Origin: an uncultured Sutterella sp. | Lineage (GTDB): Bacteria; Pseudomonadota; Gammaproteobacteria; Burkholderiales; Burkholderiaceae_F | DNA: 6,935 bases | Assembly: GCA_902477615.1 (NCBI GenBank) | Contig: CABSHY010000068.1 | Span: 1-6,935, forward strand | Direction of reading: 5' to 3' | Part shown: positions 1 through 5,626 of the stretch, piece after piece | Layout: each line of letters starts with the position of its first letter | Numbering within the stretch: position 1 is the first letter of the stretch | Program-made: the position numbers and the translations under genes | Notes under the pieces: model-generated | Told to the model about the DNA's origin: nothing | Databases searched by the model: none | What the model saw: only the letters and a program-made list of their open reading frames with translations

Positions 1-98
1 GGGGCAATCGCTTGAATCGTCTTCAAGAGACGAGCGGCACGAAAGTCCGACAAGGCGCTGGAGGCCTTCAAGGAAAACATCGATCCGGTGTGAGACAT
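1..98 (-). CDS. purL: Phosphoribosylformylglycinamidine synthase, N-terminal fragment (probable PurL)
   Basis: Only the first 32 codons are inside the window; the gene continues past the left edge. The reading frame on the minus strand is open from an ATG at 98. It gives a start of MSHTGSMFSLKASSALSDFR followed by AARLLKTIQAIA. The pattern ALSDFR, then LL and Q, matches the extreme N terminus of the large single-chain PurL of proteobacteria (E. coli has ALSAFR, then LLARFQA). PurL converts FGAR, ATP and glutamine to FGAM, the fourth step of purine synthesis, in the cytoplasm. The ATG at 98 is preferred over the internal ATG at 80 because AGGAA lies 9 bases before it. The gene is divergent from the small winged-helix gene. 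The family call rests on about 25 residues, so it is likely but not certain. Confidence 0.66.
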   Translation of the reverse strand, partial: MSHTGSMFSLKASSALSDFRAARLLKTIQAIA

Positions 99-169
99 GA
101 CGGAAGATTCCTGAAAAATTGCCTAAAAAGGCGTTGGTAAAACAAAAAACAAAAATACTTAACCTATTA

Positions 170-175
170 ATTATA
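170..175 (-). promoter_or_regulatory. Candidate -10 box for purL
   Basis: On the minus strand this reads TATAAT, a perfect sigma-70 -10 hexamer, about 70 bases before the purL start. No good -35 is present at 16-18 bases; the best is GCGATA at 193-198 with 3 of 6 matches. The surrounding stretch is very A+T-rich, so a chance match is possible. Confidence 0.4.
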
Positions 176-226
176 GTTTTTTCCCTAATTTTTATCGCCT
201 TTGAGGTATGTTTTTTGACAACGACT

Positions 227-255
227 TTGACTTGAACCAATGTTCAAAATCTATT
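227..255 (+). promoter_or_regulatory. Candidate promoter with operator-like inverted repeat, upstream of the winged-helix gene
   Basis: TTGACT (227-232, 5 of 6 matches to the -35 consensus) is followed after exactly 17 bases by TCTATT (250-255, 4 of 6). A second -35-like TTGACA lies at 215-220. The spacer holds a perfect inverted repeat, TTGAAC-CAAT-GTTCAA (232-247), which overlaps the last base of the -35 and would be a natural operator. Transcription would start near 262, leaving a leader of roughly 95 bases. The boxes and repeat are seen in the sequence; promoter and operator function are inferred. Confidence 0.4.
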
Positions 256-355
256 GATGGCATAGACGTTGATGCTTCGTTACATTTCAAGCGCCATATT
301 TTCTTCGTCGCTTCTCTACAATGACCGTAGATATTTCAAAAATGAGGAGAAAATC

Positions 356-538
356 ATGCAAGAAAAAGAACTCGTGTTAGAGGCCATGCGCAAAGCCGGT
401 GAACCGTTAAATGCCGGTAAGATTGCCGAATTGAGCGGTTTGGATCGCAAAGTCGTTGATAAGGCCATGGCAGAAATGAAAAAGACGGGCGAAATCGTCT
501 CTCCGGTTCGCTGCAAGTGGGAACCCGCTACGAAGTAA
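356..538 (+). CDS. Small winged-helix/HTH DNA-binding protein (60 aa)
   Basis: A 60-residue protein, MQEKELVLEAMRKAG onward, ending PVRCKWEPATK. It reads as a minimal winged-helix fold. Helix 1 is about residues 3-14. Helix 2 (GKIAELSG) and recognition helix 3 (DRKVVDKAMAEMKKTG) span about 21-46. The beta wing is EIVSPVRCKWEPA (47-58). The pattern of a short helix, 'G.IAE..GLDRK.V.KA..E.KK.G.I.SP.RC' resembles small stand-alone HTH proteins seen in many bacteria; no named family member is recognised. There is no effector or oligomerisation domain, so it probably acts as a dimer or as a nucleoid or accessory regulator. The ATG at 356 is chosen because GAGGAG sits about 7 bases upstream; the longer open frame starting near 269 has no RBS and a non-regulator-like sequence. 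It stands alone, with a promoter-like element upstream and a terminator downstream. Targets are unknown. Confidence 0.82.
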   Translation: MQEKELVLEAMRKAGEPLNAGKIAELSGLDRKVVDKAMAEMKKTGEIVSPVRCKWEPATK

Positions 539-557
539 TCTTCAGTTGCCTGAAAAT

Positions 558-595
558 AACGCTCCATCAATCAAAAGATGGGGCGTTTTCTTTAC
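558..595 (+). terminator. Rho-independent terminator of the winged-helix gene
   Basis: An 11-bp stem (AACGCTCCATC at 558-568 with GATGGGGCGTT at 577-587, one T-G wobble) has an 8-base loop and is followed by TTCTTTACTTT. It begins 20 bases after the stop codon at 536-538. Confidence 0.82.
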
Positions 596-604
596 TTTGT
601 AAAT

Positions 605-642
605 AAAAAATACTCCCTGTTAATCTCAACTAACAGGGAGTA
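605..642 (-). terminator. Terminator of the autotransporter gene (possibly bidirectional)
   Basis: A perfect 12-bp inverted repeat (TACTCCCTGTTA at 611-622 and TAACAGGGAGTA at 631-642) has an 8-base loop. On the minus strand it is followed by a run of six T (605-610), and it lies about 18 bases after the autotransporter stop. On the plus strand the following bases (ATACTTTTTATT) are also T-rich, so it could back up the terminator at 558-595. Confidence 0.88.
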
Positions 643-659
643 ATACTTTTTATTGATAA

Positions 660-2870
660 CTAGAAACTATAACGAACGCCAAGATTGACTCGATAATCGG
701 TATCGACTTCGCCACCATTAGCTGCCTCTACATCAGCATAAACGTGAACGTTCTTAGTTGCGTTGTAGTTGGCACCAATACCATATTCATACCAAGTTCC
801 ACCAAGGTCCTCAGACAGTTTACGTCCCTGACCATCCTTAGAGTATGAGAAATCCGCCTCTCCTTTCCAATCGTGCAAAACCGATGCACGAATATAGGCA
901 TTTCCTCGATCTTCAGGGCATTTGAGACCAAGTACAAAGCCAGCTCGACCAATGAGAACTTCTGCAGAGGATTGGTTAACATCAACACCGGTAGATGTCG
1001 TGTAATCCGCACTGTTCACACGCCCCCACATCATTTCAACTTGCGGTTCAACAAAGAGATTTCCATGCATAGGATAGAAGCGCCATCCCGCTTCAGCTGA
1101 AACTGAGAATGTATTCGTGTCATATGAGCCGGAAGACAAGTCAGAAGTGGTTGCAATGTCAAATTCATTTTCAATCCGACCAACTTTACCGGTAACGTCC
1201 AAGAACATACCATTCTCAGCTAACCACGAACCATAACCTGTGAAAGCGAAAATTGAACTTTCTCCACCGCCCTTTGTAAAGTCGTTATCTCCGTCCGTAT
1301 AGGAGAAAGCGCCGCCTAACCAGAAGCCCGGTTTAACTTGACGGTCATAACCAAATTGCAGGGCTGTATATTCATTTGTAACACTTAAAGCACCATATTC
1401 AGCCTTACCATTATAGACACGAGCCCAAACGCCATTAGCATCTGAAGAACTATCTCTAAGTTCTCCTAATCGCTTATTCATGTCATTGATTTCATTGCGC
1501 CAAATGGAAAGCCCCACTGCCGCCATTTCAGCTATACCATAGACTTGAGAATTTTCAGTAATTTTAATGGTTGCCCCATCCACAACCGCCTCACCTCTCT
1601 CATTGGTTGTTACCGTTGCCGAAGAACCATCAAAAATGTCATTTGCTTCTTGGGTAATTTGAATACCACTGGCAGCTTTAGTATCCAACTCTCCCGTATC
1701 ACCCACACGAGAACTATACGTAACAACATCAACCAATTTAGCTAAGTCTGCTTGTGAATTACCTGTATTAGCAACCCCTGTCGCTGTAACGGTAATATTT
1801 TCTGGTTTAGCTGTTACATTTCCTTCAACATTAGGCAAAATAAATGATGCTGATTCTGGATTGACTGTATCAACGGTGATAGCTATAGACTGAGCAGTAA
1901 TCTTAATACTCTCACCTTTAGGGCTGTCCGCGGCTGGCTTATCGGCATCGAAATCTGTACCACCAAAATCAACCTTAGAGTCGGTCCCCATTGTTACATT
2001 AAGTGCACTCCCTTCTGAGTTTATTATTACCTGAGGTTTTATCCACGTGCCACCAGCCTTGGCGACTAACGAGGCTCCATCATTAACAACAATACTATCT
2101 ACTATAAATTTACTTTCATCCTCATATTCACCGTTCGAAGATTGAAGAGTTAATTTTCCATTTTCAGCTACCTCAACAGTGTCAACCTTTACCACACTGC
2201 CTGCATTGGCTTGCAATTTAGACTTACCTTGACCTATTGCAGTCACATGTCCTGCGTCCAATACCCAACCCTTATAAACCTCAATTCGCGCATCACCATC
2301 TGTTCCATCAAGATAGATTGGTGCATTAATTTTTATATCTTCCGTCCCTTCATTCCTAGTCGTACCAATTCCTAAACCAGTTTTACTTACAGCACCAATG
2401 ACCGATATCTTTCCAACGTTAGCTAAGACTTCATTTGACTCTATATGTAACCCAACTTGCCCTTCTAGAGCATCGTGACTGTCAATTATGAAATGCTGTG
2501 TTGTTAATTTCGCCTCTAAAAGAGTGCCATACTGATTGTGGCCCGCACCACGATATATAAACGAATCTTTAGCAATAATGTCTCCTTTCAACTTTAATGA
2601 CTTACCCGTTCCGCTCGTATTTGCTCTAATGTCAATACTATTTGCCGTTACCTTACCCGTATTAGAAAATCCACCACCATTAACAGAGATATTATCTGCA
2701 ACCAACTCGCCTGAATTCGTTAACTGAGAACTCTCCATTGTGATCTTTCCATACTCTTTGTTCTCAGTCACAGTAAGATCACCATCAGCCCAATCTGCAG
2801 CATGAGATGAACCCAATGCACAAAAGGCCATAACAGCCGTTGTAATCGCATTTTTCTTGAAATTTGTCAT
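660..2870 (-). CDS. Autotransporter outer-membrane protein (type Va secretion, 736 aa)
   Basis: Residues 1-24 form a classic Sec signal peptide: positively charged MTNFKKN, a hydrophobic core, and a SSHA|ADW cleavage site. The passenger (about 25-444) lacks Cys and is rich in T, N, G and V. It has rung-like repeats such as LTNSGELVADNISVN and FSNTGKVTANSIDIR, as expected of a right-handed beta-helix. No protease triad, RGD or other catalytic motif was seen. A linker helix (GLSIWRNEINDMNKRLGELR, about 453-472) leads into GVWARVYNGKAEYG and the pertactin-like beta-barrel (about 480-736), which ends in VRYSF with the terminal Phe used for BAM recognition. The barrel inserts in the outer membrane and the passenger is surface-exposed; the role is probably adhesion or surface decoration, which the sequence does not settle. 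The ATG at 2870 is chosen for its AAGGAG 8 bases upstream and the signal peptide. An in-frame open extension continues upstream to 3068 but looks non-coding. The codons are more A+T-rich than those of the flanking genes. Confidence 0.93.
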   Translation of the reverse strand: MTNFKKNAITTAVMAFCALGSSHAADWADGDLTVTENKEYGKITMESSQLTNSGELVADNISVNGGGFSNTGKVTANSIDIRANTSGTGKSLKLKGDIIAKDSFIYRGAGHNQYGTLLEAKLTTQHFIIDSHDALEGQVGLHIESNEVLANVGKISVIGAVSKTGLGIGTTRNEGTEDIKINAPIYLDGTDGDARIEVYKGWVLDAGHVTAIGQGKSKLQANAGSVVKVDTVEVAENGKLTLQSSNGEYEDESKFIVDSIVVNDGASLVAKAGGTWIKPQVIINSEGSALNVTMGTDSKVDFGGTDFDADKPAADSPKGESIKITAQSIAITVDTVNPESASFILPNVEGNVTAKPENITVTATGVANTGNSQADLAKLVDVVTYSSRVGDTGELDTKAASGIQITQEANDIFDGSSATVTTNERGEAVVDGATIKITENSQVYGIAEMAAVGLSIWRNEINDMNKRLGELRDSSSDANGVWARVYNGKAEYGALSVTNEYTALQFGYDRQVKPGFWLGGAFSYTDGDNDFTKGGGESSIFAFTGYGSWLAENGMFLDVTGKVGRIENEFDIATTSDLSSGSYDTNTFSVSAEAGWRFYPMHGNLFVEPQVEMMWGRVNSADYTTSTGVDVNQSSAEVLIGRAGFVLGLKCPEDRGNAYIRASVLHDWKGEADFSYSKDGQGRKLSEDLGGTWYEYGIGANYNATKNVHVYADVEAANGGEVDTDYRVNLGVRYSF

Positions 2871-2878
2871 ATTACAAA

Positions 2879-2884
2879 CTCCTT
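2879..2884 (-). promoter_or_regulatory. Ribosome binding site of the autotransporter gene
   Basis: AAGGAG on the minus strand, 8 bases before the ATG at 2870. It is a strong Shine-Dalgarno sequence and decides the start against the 66-codon upstream open extension, whose own ATG at 3068 has no comparable site. Confidence 0.82.
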
Positions 2885-2896
2885 GTAATTCGTCCT

Positions 2897-2918
2897 CTTC
2901 AAAACCCTTGTTTTGAAG
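2897..2918 (-). promoter_or_regulatory. 9-bp hairpin in the autotransporter 5' leader
   Basis: On the minus strand CTTCAAAAC-AAGG-GTTTTGAAG is a perfect 9-bp stem with a 4-base loop. It lies 12 bases upstream of the Shine-Dalgarno site. No T run follows, so it is not an intrinsic terminator. It could stabilise the mRNA or affect ribosome access; this is inference. The loop AAGG is itself Shine-Dalgarno-like. Confidence 0.5.
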
Positions 2919-2978
2919 CTCTTTGATTTTTTGAAATTTGCCATCTAAGTGATTATTTTCGTGACAGATTCCATTGAA

Positions 2979-3006
2979 ATTATGGCTTTTTGCCCCCCCC
3001 CCACAA
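2979..3006 (-). promoter_or_regulatory. Candidate phase-variable promoter of the autotransporter gene
   Basis: On the minus strand a weak -35-like TTGTGG (3001-3006, 3 of 6 matches) is separated by 16 bases from CATAAT (2979-2984, 5 of 6 matches to the -10). Most of the spacer is the G10 tract, whose first two bases belong to the -35-like box. Slippage by one base would give a 15- or 17-base spacer. This is the geometry known from neisserial porA and opc, where poly-G/poly-C length between the boxes sets expression. Transcription would start near 2972, about 100 bases before the ATG. The boxes are seen; the promoter role is inferred. Confidence 0.5.
2993..3002 (-). repeat. Homopolymeric G10 tract (mononucleotide repeat)
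   Basis: Ten consecutive C on the plus strand, which is G10 in the sense of the autotransporter gene, 123-132 bases upstream of its ATG. I noticed no other G/C homopolymer of similar length in the window. Tracts of this length are prone to slipped-strand mispairing, and are also a place where assemblies miscount. Confidence 0.95.
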
Positions 3007-3136
3007 TTACTATTAGGGTTTCCACGGAATCTCCGAACCAAAGGACAGAATGTGCGCGAATCATCCACGAAATGCTAAGAACGCATTGAGATAATTAGTC
3101 CATGACATCGCCGAACGAAATCAAACAAATGCGAAA

Positions 3137-3150
3137 TTTCTAGATAGAAA
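3137..3150. repeat. Short inverted repeat upstream of nnr
   Basis: TTTCTA-GA-TAGAAA, two perfect 6-base arms around a 2-base centre, in the divergent intergenic region between the autotransporter and nnr. It is followed by a pyrimidine-rich stretch (3155-3176). It could be an operator, but A+T-rich sequence yields such repeats by chance. Confidence 0.3.
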
Positions 3151-3175
3151 AATGCCTCTTTTTCTTTCTCTCCTT

Positions 3176-3181
3176 TAAAAT
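3176..3181 (+). promoter_or_regulatory. Candidate -10 box for nnr
   Basis: TAAAAT matches the -10 consensus at 5 of 6 positions and lies 44 bases before the nnr ATG. No acceptable -35 is seen at 16-18 bases. The call is weak; the real promoter may lie elsewhere in 3071-3225. Confidence 0.25.
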
Positions 3182-3225
3182 GAATGGATTGATTTTGATT
3201 TTTCTTAGATTGGAGCAGTAAAAGC

Positions 3226-4050
3226 ATGTCAACCACTCTTTTGACATTGGAAGAGCTCGCCGAACTTGAAGAACGCCAATCCGGCATTCTCCCTGAAGGT
3301 ACTTTGATGGATCGTGCGGGTTTTGTCGCCGCCAACTGGATTGATGACCAGTGCGACGCTGCCAGCACCATTGTGATTCTTTGCGGTCCGGGCAATAACG
3401 GCGGTGATGGTTTTACCGCAGCCCTGCATTTAAAGAGTCGTGGTCACAACGTCACTTGCGTCTTAGTCGGTTGCACCAAGCCCAAAACCGCCGATGCCTT
3501 ACGCGCCTACAACAAGTGGTTGGAAAAAGACGGTATCGTCATCGAAGACCCCTACATGGCTCCGAAGGCTGACGTGGTGGTCGACGCCATGTTTGGTACC
3601 GGTATCAAAAAGGCCATTTCGGGCGACTTCATCGATGCTGCTCTTTGGTTTAACGAACGTCAAGCCTTGCACATGTCCATCGATGTCCCGAGTGGTTTGG
3701 ATGCTGAAAAAGGCACGTGGGTCGGCGGCATCAAGGGTTGCATTGCCGACATGACGTTAAACCTCATCTGTGCCAAAGCCGGTTGCTTCATGAATGAAGG
3801 CAAGGACGCAAGTGGCATGGTAACGCTTTCCGAACTTGACCTCTCCGTCCCCCTTTCCAACTTAAGTTTGATCGATACGGACGACTTCAAGCACGTTCTT
3901 GAATTGCGTAAGTACAACTCCCACAAGGGCACGTACGGTCACTGCGTTGTAATCGGCGGTGCTAAGGGTAAAGTGGGCGCCGCAATGCTTGCTGCTCGTG
4001 CCGCTCTTCGCATGGGTGCCGGTTCCGTAACGGTTGAATTGATGTTTTGA
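3226..4050 (+). CDS. nnr: Bifunctional NAD(P)H-hydrate repair enzyme Nnr, N-terminal part: NAD(P)HX epimerase plus start of dehydratase (frame ends at 4050)
   Basis: Residues 1-about 210 are the YjeF N-terminal (NAD(P)H-hydrate epimerase) domain. They carry the Rossmann-like CGPGNNGGDGF (53-63), DVVVDAMFGTGI (116-127) and IDVPSGLDAEKG (152-163). This domain interconverts the R and S epimers of hydrated NAD(P)H. From about residue 218 the dehydratase domain begins (HKGTYGHCVVIGGAKG at 233-248, AARAALRMGAGSV), but the frame hits TGA at 4048-4050 after ELMF. The matching continuation is in the +1 frame from 4049. Joined there, the product is about 512 residues, close to the E. coli enzyme (515), so apart from one base nothing appears missing. 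ATG 3226 follows a GGAG about 10 bases upstream and the N terminus is typical of the family. The gene is monocistronic with its own terminator. As written, the protein would retain only the epimerase. Confidence 0.9.
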   Translation: MSTTLLTLEELAELEERQSGILPEGTLMDRAGFVAANWIDDQCDAASTIVILCGPGNNGGDGFTAALHLKSRGHNVTCVLVGCTKPKTADALRAYNKWLEKDGIVIEDPYMAPKADVVVDAMFGTGIKKAISGDFIDAALWFNERQALHMSIDVPSGLDAEKGTWVGGIKGCIADMTLNLICAKAGCFMNEGKDASGMVTLSELDLSVPLSNLSLIDTDDFKHVLELRKYNSHKGTYGHCVVIGGAKGKVGAAMLAARAALRMGAGSVTVELMF

Positions 4051-4051
4051 C
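4045..4051 (+). other. Frame-change point in nnr (UUU UGA C, +1)
   Basis: The upstream frame reads ATG TTT TGA; shifting +1 inside the four T gives ATG, TTT, GAC and continues as FDPVQPELMVTDEP, which fits the family. TTT TGA C resembles the CUU UGA C site of prfB (RF2), where slow UGA decoding drives +1 frameshifting. The upstream Shine-Dalgarno-like stimulator of prfB is not seen. A one-base T insertion or a sequencing error explains the data more simply. Confidence 0.7.
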
Positions 4052-4765
4052 CCGGTTCAACCCGAATTGATGGTCACGGATGAACCCGTTGACCTTTCCA
4101 CGGCCGATGCCATCGTGATCGGTTGCGGTATGGGCTTTGATGAAAAGGCTAAGAAGCGCTTGGAAGAAGCAGTTGCTACGAATAAGCCTTTGATCATTGA
4201 TGCTGATGCCTTGACCTTAATCAGCCAAGACCAAGCTTTGGAAGACCGCGTGTTAGCCCGTAAGGCTCACACGGTGTTAACGCCCCACCCGGGCGAAGCC
4301 GCTCGTATGCTCAAGCGTGACGTGAAGGAAATCCAAGCTGACCGCGTCACGAGCGCTCGCGAATTGTCCATCCAAACCGGTGCTATCGTAGTCTTAAAGG
4401 GCACGGGCACGGTGGTGACGTTGCGCAGCTCCCGCAGCTGGATTAACCCGACCGGTAACGCCTGCTTGGCCACAGCCGGCTCCGGTGACGTTTTGGCCGG
4501 TATGTTGGGCTCCTTGTTTGCTCAACAATTTGACTTGGTAAGCGCCACCTTGGCTGCTGTGTGGTTGCACGGAGAATCCGTTCGTGCACGTAACACGGGC
4601 ATTGTGGCCACCGACATCATCGATCGCTCCGCTCGCGCCTTGGAAATCTTGCGTTGGGGTGGCAATCCCGATGACTTGATCGACCCCTATGACGAAAGCG
4701 AATTCGTCTTGGATGAAGACGGCCCGGGTGAAGCCATTGCTCGCACGATGGGTAGCGAACATTAA
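4049..4765 (+). CDS. nnr: Nnr, C-terminal part: ADP-dependent NAD(P)H-hydrate dehydratase (in +1 frame relative to the N-terminal part)
   Basis: This is the rest of the YjeF/Nnr C-terminal ribokinase-like domain, which dehydrates S-NAD(P)HX to NAD(P)H using ADP. Visible in order, with numbering of the joined protein: PELMV near 279-283, IDADALTL (about 324-331), LTPHPGEAARML (351-362), VVLKGTGTVV (388-397) and the nucleotide and catalytic loop NACLATAGSGDVLAGM (411-426), then HGESVR and ATDII. The protein ends at about residue 512 with an acidic tail (PYDESEFVLDEDGPGE). There is no natural start: the first in-frame start codon is a TTG at 4067, inside the conserved PELMV motif and without a ribosome binding site, so independent translation is unlikely. 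It is best treated as the second half of one nnr gene that is broken, frameshifted or miscalled at 4045-4051. Motifs beyond the break are intact, arguing against long decay. Confidence 0.88.
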   Translation, partial: DPVQPELMVTDEPVDLSTADAIVIGCGMGFDEKAKKRLEEAVATNKPLIIDADALTLISQDQALEDRVLARKAHTVLTPHPGEAARMLKRDVKEIQADRVTSARELSIQTGAIVVLKGTGTVVTLRSSRSWINPTGNACLATAGSGDVLAGMLGSLFAQQFDLVSATLAAVWLHGESVRARNTGIVATDIIDRSARALEILRWGGNPDDLIDPYDESEFVLDEDGPGEAIARTMGSEH

Positions 4766-4785
4766 TTCAATACCGTGTTAAATCC

Positions 4786-4824
4786 ATAACCCGAATTCAA
4801 ATAACGAATTCGGGTTATTTTTTT
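4786..4824 (+). terminator. Rho-independent terminator of nnr
   Basis: A perfect 13-bp stem (ATAACCCGAATTC at 4786-4798 with GAATTCGGGTTAT at 4806-4818) has a 7-base loop and is followed by six T. It begins 21 bases after the nnr stop. Confidence 0.93.
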
Positions 4825-4837
4825 CTTCAATACCTAT

Positions 4838-4874
4838 GAAAAAACCGGTGGAAAGTTTTTCTCACCGGTTTTTC
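4838..4874 (-). terminator. Terminator of ppiD (likely bidirectional)
   Basis: An 11-bp stem (AAAAACCGGTG at 4840-4850 with CACCGGTTTTT at 4863-4873) has a 12-base loop. The minus-strand side ends in a run of T. It lies about 20 bases after the ppiD stop at 4895-4897 and faces the nnr terminator, insulating the two convergent genes. The T run on the plus-strand side means it could also stop plus-strand readthrough. Confidence 0.83.
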
Positions 4875-4894
4875 GTAGTTAGCCTTTAAAGACT

Positions 4895-5626
4895 TTATTC
4901 TTGGTCTTCAGCAGGCTTATAGTCAGCCTTGTACTCATCCTTTAAGATTTCCACACCAAACTTTTCTTCCAAAGCGGCAAGGAAAGCAACTTGTTCAGGA
5001 CGGCTGTAGATTTGAGCAAGTTCGGCCTTACGCATCGTGAGCTCTTCAGGTGCCACGGGCGTAACCTTGTTGTCCAACACATTGATGATCATGTAGCTGC
5101 CGTCAACCGTTTGCAAGCCCGTGTAGACCGGCAAAGATTGTGCGACAGGACGCAAAGCAGCGTTAATGACATCAAAGGTCATGTTTTCCGGCTTTTCACG
5201 AGAAATCGTGATCTTCTTACCGAATTTAGCCGTGCTCTTTTCACCCTTTTGAAGTTGAGCCAAAACCTTCTCACCTTCAACCTTGGCCATTTCAGCCATC
5301 TTTTGCTTGGTCAAAGCGGTCTTGATGTTACCCTTGACGGCTTCATACGTTTCCGTGGTCTTCGGGTGATGCCTAACAACACGAGCAGCCAAGAGCGTGT
5401 TCGGAGCGATTTCAATGGCGTTGGTATTGCGCTTATCGTCCAAAACGTCAAAGCTGTAGAGACCTTCGACCACATGAGCCGTGATCACATCGTCGTTATG
5501 CGTACGCGTGATGTTTTGAGCCGTTTGAAGCTTCAAGTTGAACTTTTCAACCACCGGTTGCAAAGATTCGCTTTGCTCATAGACCATGTTAGAGAAGTTT
5601 TCAGCGTCTTCGGCAAACATTTGCAT
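4895..5626 (-). CDS. ppiD: PpiD, C-terminal part (separated from the N-terminal part by a frame change)
   Basis: About 243 residues, beginning MQMFAEDAENFSNMVYEQSE and ending DYKPAEDQE. This is the region after the parvulin domain in PpiD: the helical stretch that packs back on the SurA-like core (AENFSNMVYEQSESLQPVVE), then a second, degenerate domain. That domain includes RVVRHHPKTTETYEAVKGNIKTAL and a helical KMAEMAKVEGEKVLAQLQKGEKS, and the segment ends FGVEILKDEYK. The frame is closed upstream by TAA at 5633-5635, and the ATG at 5626 has no convincing ribosome binding site, so it is not an independent gene. With the N-terminal part it gives about 607 residues; E. coli PpiD has 623. It ends in a strongly charged tail and is followed by a terminator. 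Confidence 0.85.
   Translation of the reverse strand: MQMFAEDAENFSNMVYEQSESLQPVVEKFNLKLQTAQNITRTHNDDVITAHVVEGLYSFDVLDDKRNTNAIEIAPNTLLAARVVRHHPKTTETYEAVKGNIKTALTKQKMAEMAKVEGEKVLAQLQKGEKSTAKFGKKITISREKPENMTFDVINAALRPVAQSLPVYTGLQTVDGSYMIINVLDNKVTPVAPEELTMRKAELAQIYSRPEQVAFLAALEEKFGVEILKDEYKADYKPAEDQE

Noticed and set aside
34..93. Plus-strand frame reading ARKSDKALEAFKENIDPV and a stop, resembling the C terminus of a protein
   Set aside because: It is interrupted by TGA at 13-15, and the opposite strand gives a better match, the PurL N terminus with an RBS. It is treated as a shadow frame.
121..132. Short hairpin GCCT-AAAA-AGGC in the purL leader, considered as a terminator or riboswitch piece
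   Set aside because: The stem is only 4 bp and there is no U run. No purine riboswitch core (three-way junction) is visible nearby.
269..355. N-terminal extension of the small winged-helix protein starting from a TTG near 269
   Set aside because: There is no RBS, the added residues do not look like part of a regulator, and a strong GAGGAG sits just before the ATG at 356.
660..2870. Possible CRISPR array, toxin-antitoxin or mobile element in the long minus-strand gene
   Set aside because: There are no regular direct repeats with spacers, no transposase or integrase motifs and no terminal inverted repeats. The repetitiveness is that of a beta-helical passenger.
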